Source: Bifidobacterium platyrrhinorum (GTDB lineage Bacteria; Actinomycetota; Actinomycetes; Actinomycetales; Bifidobacteriaceae). Taken from it: 64,000 nt of DNA. Positions within the stretch are counted from its first letter, which is position 1, and every line of letters begins with the position of its first letter. This document shows, piece after piece, positions 42,222 to 51,298 of this stretch. Below the pieces are notes generated by a model, which was given only the letters and a program-made list of their open reading frames with translations, did not search any database and was not told where the DNA came from. The position numbers were made by a program, and so were the translations under genes. Where the stretch lies: positions 668,768 through 732,767 of the forward strand of contig NZ_WHZV01000001.1 of the NCBI RefSeq assembly GCF_010667645.1, read 5' to 3'.

Positions 42222-42349
42222 GGCCGCACCCCTTTCATATTGCCGAGGTGCTGGTGGAGCTGGACGCGGCTGCCGATATCCCAGCCGCATGAGCACCACC
42301 AGTGGAACCGGCCGTCGTATTCGGTGACGATGAGATGCTGCTCACTCAT
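42218..42349 (-). CDS. 43-aa small zinc-finger-like protein of the remnant prophage
   Basis: ATG 42349 to a TGA overlapping the next start. It keeps HWWCSCGW and LHQHL like the 44-aa protein at 4318-4452. Confidence 0.65.
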   Translation of the reverse strand: MSEQHLIVTEYDGRFHWWCSCGWDIGSRVQLHQHLGNMKGVRP

Positions 42350-42471
42350 GCTCGTCCACCTCGATCTTGTCGGCGTAGCGGATGTGCTCCTGCATGACGC
42401 TCAGCGACGTGAAGTCGTGGCCGCACGAGCAGATGAACACCTTGCCCCGTTTGGCGGTGTCCACGAGACGA
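42342..42471 (-). pseudogene. 5'-truncated CxCG zinc-finger gene
   Basis: Only the last 40 or so codons remain (RLVDTAKRGKVFICSCGHDF and the rest), matching the end of the protein at 4445-4855. The upstream part was lost in the deletion that joined this gene to the holin. The frame continues through antisense holin sequence without meaning. Confidence 0.75.
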
Positions 42472-42722
42472 TTATCGTCGCCCTCATCGCGCCCGCACTC
42501 GTGCAAGCGTTCAAGAAGTACATCCCCGCCGACTACGTGGGCCTGACCGGCCTCGGAGTAAGCATCCTGCTCGGCGTCATCGCCATCGCCGCCACCAACG
42601 GCTTCCATGGCTACGGCTGGGGCATCGTCCTCACCGGCGTCATCGGCGTCGCCCAAGCCATCTACACGCTGGTCAACCAAGCGTTCAGCGGCAAACTGAG
42701 CAAGGATGAAGCCTCAGTATGA
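42472..42722 (+). pseudogene. 5'-truncated holin gene of the remnant prophage
   Basis: Starts in mid-gene at IVALIAPALVQAFKKYIPAD and runs to a normal stop. Compared with the intact holin it lacks the first 12 or so residues and ends SKDEASV instead of SKSL. No start codon with a ribosome-binding site is seen. Confidence 0.8.
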
Positions 42723-42731
42723 ACCAATATT

Positions 42732-42775
42732 GCCGGCACTCATCGCCTGCTTTGGCGTTGGGTGCCGGCTTTTTT
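42732..42775 (+). terminator. Rho-independent terminator after the holin remnant
   Basis: GCCGGCAC (42732-42739) pairs with GTGCCGGC (42762-42769), followed by six T. Confidence 0.8.
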
Positions 42776-42833
42776 GTATTTACTGAAACATCCCGGGAAG
42801 AGGGGCTTTCCGGTTATCGGCTGCGAACGTCGG

Positions 42834-43475
42834 CTACCAGCGTACGGAGATGCGTTCGTCCACATGCGCATCGGACGGGCCGGCGATCGCCTCGTCGATG
42901 ACAGCGATGGCATAGTCGGCGTAGCTGATGGCGCTCTGGCCATCTTCGTTTGTGGTGAATTCCTCGCCGGCCCGCACGTATGCACCGGTGCGCGGACCAT
43001 CGGCTTGGAAATCGGCGGCGGGGGAAACGTACGTCCACTTGACGTCGTCGCGCTTTCGCAACTCGGTGAGGGCCTCGCCCATCGCCGTGGCGAGCGGCAC
43101 GAACGCGGCCGGGAAGGTGTCCGTCTGGCTCAGCTGCAGCGTGTGCTCCGGGTTGAGGTACAGGCTGCCGGCTCCGCCGACCACGATCAGCCGGGCGTCG
43201 GTGCCGGAAAGAACATCTGCCAGATGCTTCAGGGAGGTGGCGTGCTGCGGCAGGGCGTCTGGCGTCCATGCGCCGAATGCGTCGATGACGACATCGAAGC
43301 CGGCGAGATCGGACGCGGTCAGGTCGAACAGGTCCTTGACAATCGCATGCTGGGCCGCGGTCCTGTTCTCGCCACGTACGACTGCGGTCACGTCGAGCCC
43401 GCGCTCGACGGCCTCCTTGACGATGAGCTGTCCGGCCTTGCCGTTGGCGGCGACGACTGCGATGTTCTTGGTCAT
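42834..43475 (-). CDS. NAD(P)-binding oxidoreductase (NmrA/SDR-like)
   Basis: 213 aa from ATG 43475 with AAGGAG upstream. The N-terminus TKNIAVVAANGKAGQLIVKE is a Rossmann fold with an N-G-x-x-G variant of the usual glycine motif. VIDAFGAW and LIVVGGAGSLYL fit atypical short-chain dehydrogenases of the NADH-flavin reductase group. It is divergent from an HxlR regulator, a common pairing in which the regulator controls a redox enzyme. Confidence 0.8.
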   Translation of the reverse strand: MTKNIAVVAANGKAGQLIVKEAVERGLDVTAVVRGENRTAAQHAIVKDLFDLTASDLAGFDVVIDAFGAWTPDALPQHATSLKHLADVLSGTDARLIVVGGAGSLYLNPEHTLQLSQTDTFPAAFVPLATAMGEALTELRKRDDVKWTYVSPAADFQADGPRTGAYVRAGEEFTTNEDGQSAISYADYAIAVIDEAIAGPSDAHVDERISVRW

Positions 43476-43625
43476 GATGTGCTCCTTTGATGGATTGTAT
43501 TGTTGTCCTGCTGACATGATGCATGATATTGGAGTACAGCCAGTAATGGAAGAAGGAACAATAAAGTGCTATAGTAACCAAAAAGGAACTATTGGATTAT
43601 TCCAACGTATTTAGGTGGTTTGGCT

Positions 43626-43958
43626 ATGGTCAATGTCAACATGCTTCCGGCGTGTCCTGTGGAGACAACACTCACGCTCATCTCTGACAAATGGAAGGTC
43701 CTCATCATCCGTGACCTGCTGGACGGCACTAGGCGTTTTAGCGAGTTACGCCGCTCAATCGGCCATATCTCGCAGAAGGTCCTCACCTCGAATCTGCGCC
43801 AGATGGAAAATGATGGTCTCGTGCGCCGCGAAGTCTACGCGGAGGTACCGCCACGTGTGGAATACTCGTTGACTGAAACCGGCCAGAGCCTTAAACCCGT
43901 CATCGACGCTATGTGGAACTGGGGCGAATCATACAAGGCTAAACTAGCGGCAGACTGA
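43626..43958 (+). CDS. HxlR-family transcriptional regulator
   Basis: 110 aa from ATG 43626 with AGGTGG upstream. The winged-helix pattern is clear: an early cysteine in LPACPVETTL, DKWKVLIIRDLLDGTRRFSE, then QKVLTSNLRQMENDGLVRRE. HxlR proteins with that cysteine often sense electrophiles or oxidants. The AT-rich 150-bp gap to the divergent reductase (43476-43625) should hold both promoters and its operator, though I cannot fix a motif. Confidence 0.9.
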   Translation: MVNVNMLPACPVETTLTLISDKWKVLIIRDLLDGTRRFSELRRSIGHISQKVLTSNLRQMENDGLVRREVYAEVPPRVEYSLTETGQSLKPVIDAMWNWGESYKAKLAAD

Positions 43959-43992
43959 CACGACCCACGCGACGGGCCATGACCCCCCCCCG

Positions 43993-44038
43993 TGGATAAT
44001 AATCCGGTTTGGTAATGGGGTCTCCTGAAAGTGGTACC
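43993..44038 (+). repeat. IS21 left terminal inverted repeat
   Basis: 46 bp, exact reverse complement of 46537-46582. It starts TGGATAATAATCC and ends AAGTGGTACC. Confidence 0.92.
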
Positions 44039-44083
44039 GCCGGTACCGTGTGACTGGTACCGGCGGCGAGTGGTGGCAGGGGG

Positions 44084-44841
44084 TTATTTGGTTTCGGTGT
44101 CGTGGGGTCTGCGTCGCATGTCGGGGCCTTCGAGTTCGAGGTATCTGGCGGCTCCGGTGATGCGGCTGAGGGTGCTGTCGGCGATGAGCTCGCTGCTGAT
44201 GCGCACGTACCATTGCCCGGGTTCGCATTGGCTGGCGATGAGCGTGGCCCCGGTGCCGTTGCGGGCCTCCATGATCTCGAACACGAGGACGCTGTCGGCC
44301 GCGGTGATCGGGGGGTCAGGAAGTCGTCGAGGGTGAGCAGCCGGATGGTCTTGAACTCGTCGACCTTGCGGTAGTACTCGCCCTGGCCGTCGAGTCTGGC
44401 GCGGTTGATTTGTTCGAGCATGTCCTGCAGGCGTGTGTAGCGGGTGGGGATGCCCTGCCGGCAGGCGGCGTTGCCGAGCGCCTGGCTGATGTAGCTCTTG
44501 CCCGATCCGGTGCTGGAGATGATGATCAGGGTCTCCCGGTCACGTATCCATTGGCAGGTCGCGAGCCGTTCGACCCGTTCCCTGCTGAGTTTGCGGTCGG
44601 GAGGGTATTGGATGCCCTCGATGCTGGCGTCCTTGTATTTGAACCGCGCCTGTCCGATCAGCCGTTCGACCTTGCGGTCGCTTCTGGCGATGGTCTCGGC
44701 GTCGAGCATGAGCTTGATCTTCTCCTCGAAGCCCATGTGGTCCATGGACTCGTCGTCGATGATCTCGCGCAGTTTGTCGCCCATGGCGCGGATCTTGAAT
44801 CTGGTGAACAGGCTGAAGTCGTCCTCGGTCAGGATCGTCAT
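44084..44841 (-). pseudogene. istB: istB, IS21 helper ATPase, frameshifted
   Basis: Read from ATG 44841: TILTEDDFSLFTRFKIRAMG, Walker A STGSGKS and Walker B LLTLDDFLT. At a run of six C (44310-44315 on the minus strand) the frame changes; one more C would join LTPP to ITAADSVLVFEIMEARNG and the normal C-terminus, which ends at 44084. IstB is the ATP-dependent partner of IstA in IS21 transposition. Start context is weak, probably coupled to istA. Confidence 0.82.
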
Positions 44842-44845
44842 CGTC

Positions 44846-46442
44846 TCATTCACCCGCTTTCGTGCGCTTGTAGGCGTCGGCGCCACGCACCCTGCCGATG
44901 CCGCCGGCGTCGTCGCGCACGGCGTCCGGTATGGCGTGGGTGTCCCGGCGTCCGTCGCGTTCGCCGTCGCGGATGGCGAGGATGCGGTGCCTCATGCCGG
45001 TTAGGCTGATGGCGTGGTCCTGCCGGTTGCATTCCGTGCTGGCCTTCTCCACGAGTGCGGGCCCGTACTTGCGCGACAGGTTCAGGATGTTCGAGCAGGG
45101 CACGAACGCCTGCTCGACCACGGGTCTCGAGTCGAGCAGGCGTCGTATCGCCGTTCCCGTCTCGGGGCCGATCGCGTCGGCCCATGACTCGAACCTCTCC
45201 CTCGACCAGGGCGATCTCATGTCCCTGTGCCGTTCGGGCATGTGATCGGGGACGGTCGCGTATTGACCGTACGCGCCGTGCAGGCGACAATGGGAGGCGA
45301 CCTCCACGCCGTCGTCGTATGCGGTGACCTTGGTGGCGGCCGGCTTCACGTCGAGGATTCGCCCGGCCAGACGGTGGGGCACGGAGTAGTTCATGTGCTC
45401 GATGCGGATGTGGCAGTATCGCGGGCACTTTGGCCTTCCTCCACCGGCAGGTCTCGAACGGCTCCGCTGGGAGGGGCAGCAGCATCCGCGCCTCCCCGGC
45501 GTCGAAGCGTTCGCGTCTGGACGGGCCGCCGTTCTGCGGTTTCCGGTCGTTGAGCCACGCGGCCCGTCCGAGCGCGTGTTCGTTGAACTCCTCGAGCCGT
45601 CGGAACGACCCCGTCTCGTCGGCCGGCGCGATGACCCACTGCTCGACGAGGTTCACGGCCGCCTCGACGAGCGCCTTGTCACGCGGGCGCACGACTCGTG
45701 CCGGTACGATCGCGGTGCCGTAATGCTCGGCGAAGTCGGCGAACTGCCGGTTGACCCTCACCTCGCCGGACCCGCGCGGCATACGATCCACGGCGGTGGC
45801 GCACTGGTCGGGCACGAGGATGTTCGGCACACCGCCGAACGCCTCCAGCGCGTGCCGCACCCCGGTCAGCCACGAGTCCATGCGCTGGTCCGGGAATCCC
45901 TCCACGTGCATCAGGCCCGAATACGGCAGGACCGTCACCAGCACCTGGACCTTCGAGCGTCTGCCGGTGACGGGGTCGGTCAGATGCGCGCAGTCCCCGC
46001 ACCAGTCGATGAACGCCTTCTCCCCGGGTCGGTGCTCCAAACGGGCGGTGACGTCCAATTGATCGCAGCGCAGGGCGAACATGCGGCAGAACGCCTGGTA
46101 CGAATACGTCCTCAAACCGGTCGGCTCGGCCTTGCGCCGGTAGTCGTACCACAGGAACTTGACCGGCAGCTTGCGGTACGCGCCCTTGCGCTGCACGTAC
46201 GCGTCCATGTCGGGTTGCGCGTACGAGGCGTCCGCCCCGCGCGGCTTGGCGGGGAACCAACGCTCACGCACCTGCGCGTCACCCATGCCCATGAACGTCT
46301 CCATGGTCACGCCATGCTCGCGGATGACCCCGGACGCACGCGCCACGTCGCGCTTGCTGCACCGCACGGCACCGGCCACCCGGTCCTGACTCACCCCCTT
46401 GAGACGCATGATCATAATCTGTTTCCAATTCACGGCCATCAT
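44846..46442 (-). pseudogene. istA: istA, IS21 transposase, frameshifted
   Basis: From ATG 46442 (AAGGAGG upstream) it has an N-terminal helix-turn-helix (MIMRLKGVSQDRVAGAVRCS) and the DDE catalytic domain with KAFIDWCGDC, NILVPDQCATAV and DKALVEAAVN. Near 45428-45430 a run of three A should be two; that change would join WRKAK to CPRYCHIRIEHMNYSVPH and carry the frame to the stop at 44846. Without it the last third is in the wrong frame. Confidence 0.82.
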
Positions 46443-46536
46443 CGGCCTCCTTTCAACGAAGCGGCCCGCCATCGGACTGCTTCACTGAAAGACGCTACGG
46501 GAAACAACACACCAGTACCAGCCAGACGCTACACCC

Positions 46537-46582
46537 GGTACCACTTTCAGGAGACCCCATTACCAAACCGGATTATTATCCA
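46537..46582 (-). repeat. IS21 right terminal inverted repeat
   Basis: 46 bp, exact reverse complement of 43993-44038. Confidence 0.92.
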
Positions 46583-46618
46583 GTTGAACGTCCTCTCCTC
46601 GGTGAACGCGATGGCCAT
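46583..46618 (-). pseudogene. 5' end of a gene cut off by the IS element
   Basis: ATG 46618 has a strong AAGGAGGAG upstream and reads MAIAFTEERTFN before entering the IS terminal repeat. The rest of the gene is not found on the other side of the element. The short peptide resembles the start of some GNAT acetyltransferases, but 12 residues are too few for a call. Confidence 0.5.
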
Positions 46619-46729
46619 GGTGCTCCTCCTTACTGTCGTGCGTCGGCACCACCTGCCGGCGTGGAATCGCAGGTATGCCGACACATCGTAGCCGTTCCCG
46701 AACCGGCCGTCCGGCGGCCGTCTCGGAGA

Positions 46730-46945
46730 TCAAAGACGAACGAGTTCGCTGGCCACCATGCAGACGGTGTCGTCCGTCAGCACGCCGTCGACCGCCTGCC
46801 GGTCGAACAGCCCATCCACCCATGCCCGATAGGCCGCGTATCCCGCCTCATCCGGCAATGGACTGTGCGAATGCGAATCCATGTAGGCATGCCACACGTC
46901 GCACGTGTAACGAAATCGCCGTTCCCGACGACGGCATGTGTCCAT
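46730..46945 (-). CDS. Possible small hypothetical protein
   Basis: 71-aa frame from ATG 46945 ending at 46730 (also open from a GTG at 46975). It reads DEAGYAAYRAWVDGLFDRQA and then an acidic hydrophobic end, which looks protein-like, but no ribosome-binding site is visible and I know no family. It fills most of the 375-bp gap between the cut gene and cmk-der; nothing else is seen there. Confidence 0.3.
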   Translation of the reverse strand: MDTCRRRERRFRYTCDVWHAYMDSHSHSPLPDEAGYAAYRAWVDGLFDRQAVDGVLTDDTVCMVASELVRL

Positions 46946-46993
46946 CGGGAACGGCGATTCCACAAACGGTCTCACCGACGACTCGAATCGCGG

Positions 46994-49123
46994 CTACTTG
47001 CGCTTCTTCTTTTCGCGGATGTTCACCGAAATCTGGATCGGCGAACCCTCGAAGCCGAACTCCTCACGCAGCGAACGCTCGATGTATCGGCGATAGCCGT
47101 GCTCGAGGAAGCCGGTGGCGAAGATCACGAAACGCGGCGGACGGGTCGAGGCCTGCGTGGCGAACAGGATGCGCGGCTGCTTGCCGCCACGCAGCGGATG
47201 CGGGTGGGCGGCCTGCAGCTGGCCGAGGAACGCGTTGAGCTTGCCCGTGGGGATGCGCTTGTCCCACGATTCCAGCGCCTCGCGCATGGCCTTGGCAAGA
47301 CGGTTGGTGTGCCAGCCGGTCTTGGCGGACAGGTTCACACGCTGGGCCCACGTGACGCGGTCGAACTCGGTGATCCACAGGCGTTCGAGACGCTGCTTGT
47401 CGAATTCGTCCATCGCATCCCATTTGTTGAACACGAGCACGATGGCACGGCCCGCGTCCACGGCGGAGCTCATGACCTTGAGGTCCTGGTCGGAAATCGG
47501 CACGGACGCGTCGAACAGCACGAGCGCGAGCTCGGAGCGTTCGATGGCGGCCTGGGTGCGCAGCGACGAATAGTATTCGGCGCCCTTGAGCTTGTGCTGG
47601 CGGCGCTTGATGCCGGCGGTGTCGATGAACAGCCAGTCCTCGCCGTCGATGTCGATGACCTCGTCGACCGGGTCGCGCGTGGTGCCGGCCAGGTCGTTGA
47701 CGACGGTGCGCTCCTCGCGCGCCAGCTGGTTGAGCAGCGACGACTTGCCCACGTTCGGACGGCCCACGAGCGCGACGCGGCGCAGCCCGGAGGGCGTGAG
47801 GTATCCGGAGGTCTTCTCGGCTTTGCGCAGCGAATCGAGCGCCACGTCGAGCAGGTCGCCCACTCCCCTGCCGTGCATGGCGGAGATCGGATACGGCTCG
47901 CCCAATCCGAGCTTCCAGAATTCGGCGGCCAGGTACTCGCTCTCGCGGTCGTCGACCTTGTTGACGGCGAGCGTGACGGGCTTGCCGGACGCGCGCAGCA
48001 TGCGCACGATGCGTTCGTCCGTGTCGGTCAGGCCGACCTGCCCGTCGACGACGAGTACGACCGCGTCGGCGAGGTTCACGGCGACCTCGGCCTGCGAGGC
48101 GATGGCCGAGTCGATGCCTTCGACATCGACCTCCCAGCCGCCGGTGTCGACGAGCTTGAAATCGGTTCCCGCCCATTCCGCGTCGTAGCTGACGCGGTCG
48201 CGGGTCACGCCGGGCGTGTCCTCGACGACGGCGACGCGCTTGCCGAGGATGCGGTTGACGAGCGACGACTTGCCCACGTTCGGACGGCCCACGATGGCGA
48301 GCACGCCGACCTGCTTGGGACCGGAGCCACGGGAGGCGTCTCCGTAGCCGGTGCCGTCGATCAGCGCCTCGTCGCCCTCGTCCAAGTCGTAGCCTTCGAG
48401 GTTCGCGGCGTAGCGCTTGTACTCCTGCTCCTCGATGGCCTCGTCGACGAGCGCGACGAGCGCGTCGAGCGTGTGGGCGAAGTCCATGTCGGAGTTGTCG
48501 ATGGTGGTCACGCCGTCGGCGGCGGTCGTGAAGTTCGTCACCTTCGAATCCATGCGGTCGCGGGCGGCGACGTCCTCCGCGCCCACGCCGGAGACGGCCT
48601 GTCCGGTGCGACGCGCCTGACGGACCTCCTCGCGGGCGGTCAGCAGCACACGCACCTCGGCGTCCGGGGCGACGACGGTGGTGATGTCGCGGCCCTCCGC
48701 GACGATGCCGAGCCCGCCGGAGAACGAGTCGGCGGACGCCTCGCGCGCGATGTAGGCGCGCTGGGCGGCGATGAGCACGTTGCGCACGGGGATCACGTTC
48801 GACACCTTGGAGACGTGCGACGACACCTCGGACGAACGGATCGCCTCGGAGATGTCCTCGCCGTCGGCCGTGACCGACGGGGCGTCCGGGTCCACGCCGA
48901 TGTCGAAGTGGTCGCCGGTGAAGAACTCGCCCACCGTCTCGGTGACGAGGCGCTCGTCGACCGTCTCGGCGTCGAGGTCGATGCCCTGATGCAGGCACCA
49001 CCACGTGCAGGCGCGGTACATGGCGCCCGTGTCGAGGTAGGCGAAACCGTAGTACTTGGCCAGCGCCTTGGACGTCGAGGACTTGCCGACGCCGGCGGGA
49101 CCGTCGATGGCGACGCGGATCAC
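46994..49123 (-). CDS. cmk-der: Fused cytidylate kinase / ribosome-assembly GTPase Der
   Basis: 709 aa from GTG 49123, overlapping the stop of the pseudouridine synthase gene. Residues 1-225 are cytidylate kinase ([35 protein letters not shown]), which phosphorylates CMP and dCMP. From about 270 the double-GTPase Der follows: first G domain [21 protein letters not shown] and NKVD; second [22 protein letters not shown] and NKWD; then the KH-like end with [17 protein letters not shown]. Der works in 50S ribosome assembly. The same fusion is known in bifidobacteria and supports the taxonomic guess. Confidence 0.96.
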   Translation of the reverse strand: MIRVAIDGPAGVGKSSTSKALAKYYGFAYLDTGAMYRACTWWCLHQGIDLDAETVDERLVTETVGEFFTGDHFDIGVDPDAPSVTADGEDISEAIRSSEVSSHVSKVSNVIPVRNVLIAAQRAYIAREASADSFSGGLGIVAEGRDITTVVAPDAEVRVLLTAREEVRQARRTGQAVSGVGAEDVAARDRMDSKVTNFTTAADGVTTIDNSDMDFAHTLDALVALVDEAIEEQEYKRYAANLEGYDLDEGDEALIDGTGYGDASRGSGPKQVGVLAIVGRPNVGKSSLVNRILGKRVAVVEDTPGVTRDRVSYDAEWAGTDFKLVDTGGWEVDVEGIDSAIASQAEVAVNLADAVVLVVDGQVGLTDTDERIVRMLRASGKPVTLAVNKVDDRESEYLAAEFWKLGLGEPYPISAMHGRGVGDLLDVALDSLRKAEKTSGYLTPSGLRRVALVGRPNVGKSSLLNQLAREERTVVNDLAGTTRDPVDEVIDIDGEDWLFIDTAGIKRRQHKLKGAEYYSSLRTQAAIERSELALVLFDASVPISDQDLKVMSSAVDAGRAIVLVFNKWDAMDEFDKQRLERLWITEFDRVTWAQRVNLSAKTGWHTNRLAKAMREALESWDKRIPTGKLNAFLGQLQAAHPHPLRGGKQPRILFATQASTRPPRFVIFATGFLEHGYRRYIERSLREEFGFEGSPIQISVNIREKKKRK

Positions 49124-49893
49124 AGGCCCACCGCCTTCGACAGGGAGCGGACCTCGGCCTGGCTGAGCACGCGGTAGGAACCGGACTTGAGCTCGCCGAG
49201 CTTGATCGGGCCGATCTGGGTGCGCACCAGACGCTTGACCGGGAAGCCGATCGAACCGAAGATGCGGCGCACGATGCGGTTCTTGCCGGAGTGCAGCACG
49301 ACCTTGACGATCGTGGCGTCGCGGTTCTGGTCGATGATCGCGCAGTGGTCGAGCTTGATCCAGCCGTCGTCGAGCTGCACACCGGTCCTGACCAGACGGC
49401 GGCACACGGTGCCGGACAGTTTGCCTTCGACCGTGGCGATGTAGGTCTTCTCGACCTCGTACTTGGGGTGCATGACGTGCTGGCTGAGCTCGCCGTCGTT
49501 CGTCATGAGGATCAGGCCTTCCGAATCGTAGTCCAGACGGCCCATGTGGAAGATACGCTCGTACTTGTCGCCCACGATGTCGCGCAGCGTGTAGCGGCCC
49601 TTCGGATCCTCCATGGCGGAGAGCACCCGCTTGGGCTTGTTGAGCGCGAGGGTGACGTGGTTCGGGTTGATGCGCACACGGGATCCGTCGACACGGACCT
49701 GCTGATGCGCGAGATCGACGCGCGTGCCGAGTTCGGTGACGAGTTCGCCGTCCACCTCGACGCGGCCTTCGGTGATCATGAGCTCGCACTTGCGGCGGGA
49801 ACCGAATCCGGCCTGTGCGAGGATCTTCTGCAGTCGGATTCCTTCGTTGTTGCTTTCATGCGCTTTCATGGCGCGGGAATATGCGTTTGGCAT
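49120..49893 (-). CDS. rluB: 23S rRNA pseudouridine synthase, RluB/RsuA family
   Basis: 257 aa from ATG 49893 with GGGAG upstream. An S4 RNA-binding domain ([20 protein letters not shown]) is followed by the catalytic RsuA/RluB domain with the motif [19 protein letters not shown], whose aspartate is the catalytic residue. It overlaps cmk-der by 4 nt, the common actinobacterial order scpB-rluB-cmk-der. Confidence 0.93.
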   Translation of the reverse strand: MPNAYSRAMKAHESNNEGIRLQKILAQAGFGSRRKCELMITEGRVEVDGELVTELGTRVDLAHQQVRVDGSRVRINPNHVTLALNKPKRVLSAMEDPKGRYTLRDIVGDKYERIFHMGRLDYDSEGLILMTNDGELSQHVMHPKYEVEKTYIATVEGKLSGTVCRRLVRTGVQLDDGWIKLDHCAIIDQNRDATIVKVVLHSGKNRIVRRIFGSIGFPVKRLVRTQIGPIKLGELKSGSYRVLSQAEVRSLSKAVGL

Positions 49894-50044
49894 CGTTCTC
49901 CCAACGTGGCCTAGGGGTATTTCCAACCTGTCCATGCTACCGTACCCCGCGGATACCGCGGCCCGGCGGCGCGCTTGCTACACTGGCAACCGTTCGACGG
50001 GCCGCGCCCGACGATACGCATACGAACAGAATCGAAGGATATTC

Positions 50045-50983
50045 ATGACATCTGAAACTACGAAGGAACAGCCGTGGCCGCTTCGCGTGGGGGCCGAACT
50101 GGTCGGCGCCTTCCTGATCTGCTTCGCCGTCTACGTGCTCAGCACGTTCGGCTCCATCATCTTCCAGCTCAACCTCGCCTATGTGGCGCTGGGCACCGGT
50201 CTCGCGTACGCCGCCGCCGCGCTGGCGCTGGGCGGCGTCTCGGGCGGGCACTTCAACCCGGCGGTCACCGTGGCGGCGATGATCGCCGGCAGGACCAAGG
50301 TGGTCGACGGCATCCTCTACATCGTCTTCCAGGTCATCGGCGCCTCCTTGGCCGGCCTGCTGGTCAAGGTCCTGCTGCCGACCTCCGAGAACGTGACCAT
50401 CAAGCAGTGGCTCACCACCACGGTCAACGGTTTCGACAAGGGTTCCGTGGCCTACAGCACACTCACCCAGTATGGTCTGAGCTTCTCGGTCACGCAGGCC
50501 ATCGCCGTCGAGCTCGTTGCCGGTCTGATCATCGTGGGCGTGGCCATGGCCACCTACGGTACGAAGCGTTATGCCGCGGCGACCGGCGCCGCCTACGCGA
50601 TCGGCGCGGCGATCACCTTCCCGGTGACCGGCGCCGCGCTGAACCCGGCCCGCGCGACCGGCATCGCCCTGTTCGCCCAGGGACAGGGCCTCGAGGTCGA
50701 ACCGCTGACCCAGCTGTGGGTGTTCTGGATCTGCCCGGTGCTCGCCGCCGCGCTTGTGTCGCTCGCCATGCTGCTGCAGCAGATGGCCGTGGCTCCGAAG
50801 GCGAAGGGCGACGATCCGGCCCAGCTCACCGAATACAACGAGGCCGCCGGTTCCGGGAAGGAGCCGACGGCCGGTGCCGGGGACGCGCAGGGCGAATCCT
50901 CACAGGATGATGTACACGCTGAAGTAGGTGGCCAGCAGTCCGACGCCGAGGCAGATGCCGATGAAGGAGTCGAACGCGACTGA
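50045..50983 (+). CDS. Aquaporin / glycerol facilitator family channel (MIP)
   Basis: 312 aa from ATG 50045 with GAAGGA upstream. Six membrane helices and two half-helix signatures are present: GGHFNPAVTVA and GAALNPARATG. A long acidic, low-complexity cytosolic tail follows (about 255-312). Its last 84 bp overlap the convergent DUF3017 gene. Substrate (water, glycerol or another small solute) cannot be set from these motifs alone. Confidence 0.92.
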   Translation: MTSETTKEQPWPLRVGAELVGAFLICFAVYVLSTFGSIIFQLNLAYVALGTGLAYAAAALALGGVSGGHFNPAVTVAAMIAGRTKVVDGILYIVFQVIGASLAGLLVKVLLPTSENVTIKQWLTTTVNGFDKGSVAYSTLTQYGLSFSVTQAIAVELVAGLIIVGVAMATYGTKRYAAATGAAYAIGAAITFPVTGAALNPARATGIALFAQGQGLEVEPLTQLWVFWICPVLAAALVSLAMLLQQMAVAPKAKGDDPAQLTEYNEAAGSGKEPTAGAGDAQGESSQDDVHAEVGGQQSDAEADADEGVERD

Positions 50984-51184
50984 TCGCACCTTCCATGGGC
51001 TGCGCTCACGCAGGATGAGCCGCACCAGCCCGGTCACGATGGCCGTCACGGAAATCAGCACCGTGGCGGCCATCGTGTATCCGAGGGCCGCGAGCACGCC
51101 GGATGAGACCACCAGCGCGGCGACGATCCACTCGAACCATGGCTTGCCCTCATGGGCTTCGGAGACGAAGGGATGGTTTTTCAT
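50900..51184 (-). CDS. DUF3017 family membrane protein
   Basis: 94 aa from ATG 51184 with GAGGTA upstream. Three hydrophobic segments are visible (IVAALVVSSGVLAALGY, AATVLISVTAIVTGLVRLIL, FIGICLGVGLLATYFSVYII), and the juxtaposition to purH is typical of DUF3017 genes in actinobacteria. Function unknown. It overlaps the aquaporin 3' end by 84 bp tail to tail. Confidence 0.82.
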   Translation of the reverse strand: MKNHPFVSEAHEGKPWFEWIVAALVVSSGVLAALGYTMAATVLISVTAIVTGLVRLILRERSPWKVRSVAFDSFIGICLGVGLLATYFSVYIIL

Positions 51185-51245
51185 GCCTGTACCTCGGTGC
51201 GTTTGTCTGGTTTGCGTGCGTTTGCGGGTTGCGGTGTCATGCCGA

Positions 51246-51290
51246 CAGGGCCGGCCGTATCCCCGTTGGAAGAGGATATGGCCGGCCCTG
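51246..51290 (-). terminator. Stem-loop after purH
   Basis: CAGGGCCGGCC (51246-51256) pairs with GGCCGGCCCTG (51280-51290), with a further GTATCC/GGATAT extension. Lies 8 bp after the purH stop. Confidence 0.65.
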
Positions 51291-51298
51291 TTCATCGA

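Larger units (their letters stand above)
40262..42722. mobile_element. Remnant of a second, related prophage
   Basis: From the tRNA terminator onward this stretch parallels the left end of the intact prophage: arm repeats, zinc-ribbon gene, 43-aa gene and a CxCG gene. It then jumps in mid-gene to the holin. About the whole middle of the phage is missing. It adds a lipoprotein gene not present at that place in the intact prophage. No integrase remains. Confidence 0.82.
43993..46582 (-). mobile_element. IS21-family insertion sequence
   Basis: 2,590 bp bounded by perfect 46-bp inverted repeats beginning TGGATAATAATCC, with TG...CA ends. It encodes istA and istB in the usual order on the minus strand. 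No target duplication is visible: the left flank is a run of nine C then G, the right flank is GTTGAACG. That suggests a flanking deletion after insertion. Both genes carry a frameshift, so the copy is probably inactive, unless these are sequence errors. Confidence 0.88.

Noticed and set aside
42834..43958. Reductase and HxlR pair as prophage cargo
   Set aside because: They lie beyond the holin remnant and its terminator, and this divergent pairing is common on chromosomes, so they are treated as host genes.
43993..46582. Programmed frameshifting to make IstA and IstB
   Set aside because: The two breaks interrupt each protein in its own interior rather than fusing the two genes, and neither site is a good slippery heptamer, so mutation or sequence error is more likely.
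46994..49789. 931-aa reading frame including cmk-der
   Set aside because: The first 222 residues are an out-of-frame shadow of the pseudouridine synthase gene; GTG 49123 is the natural start.
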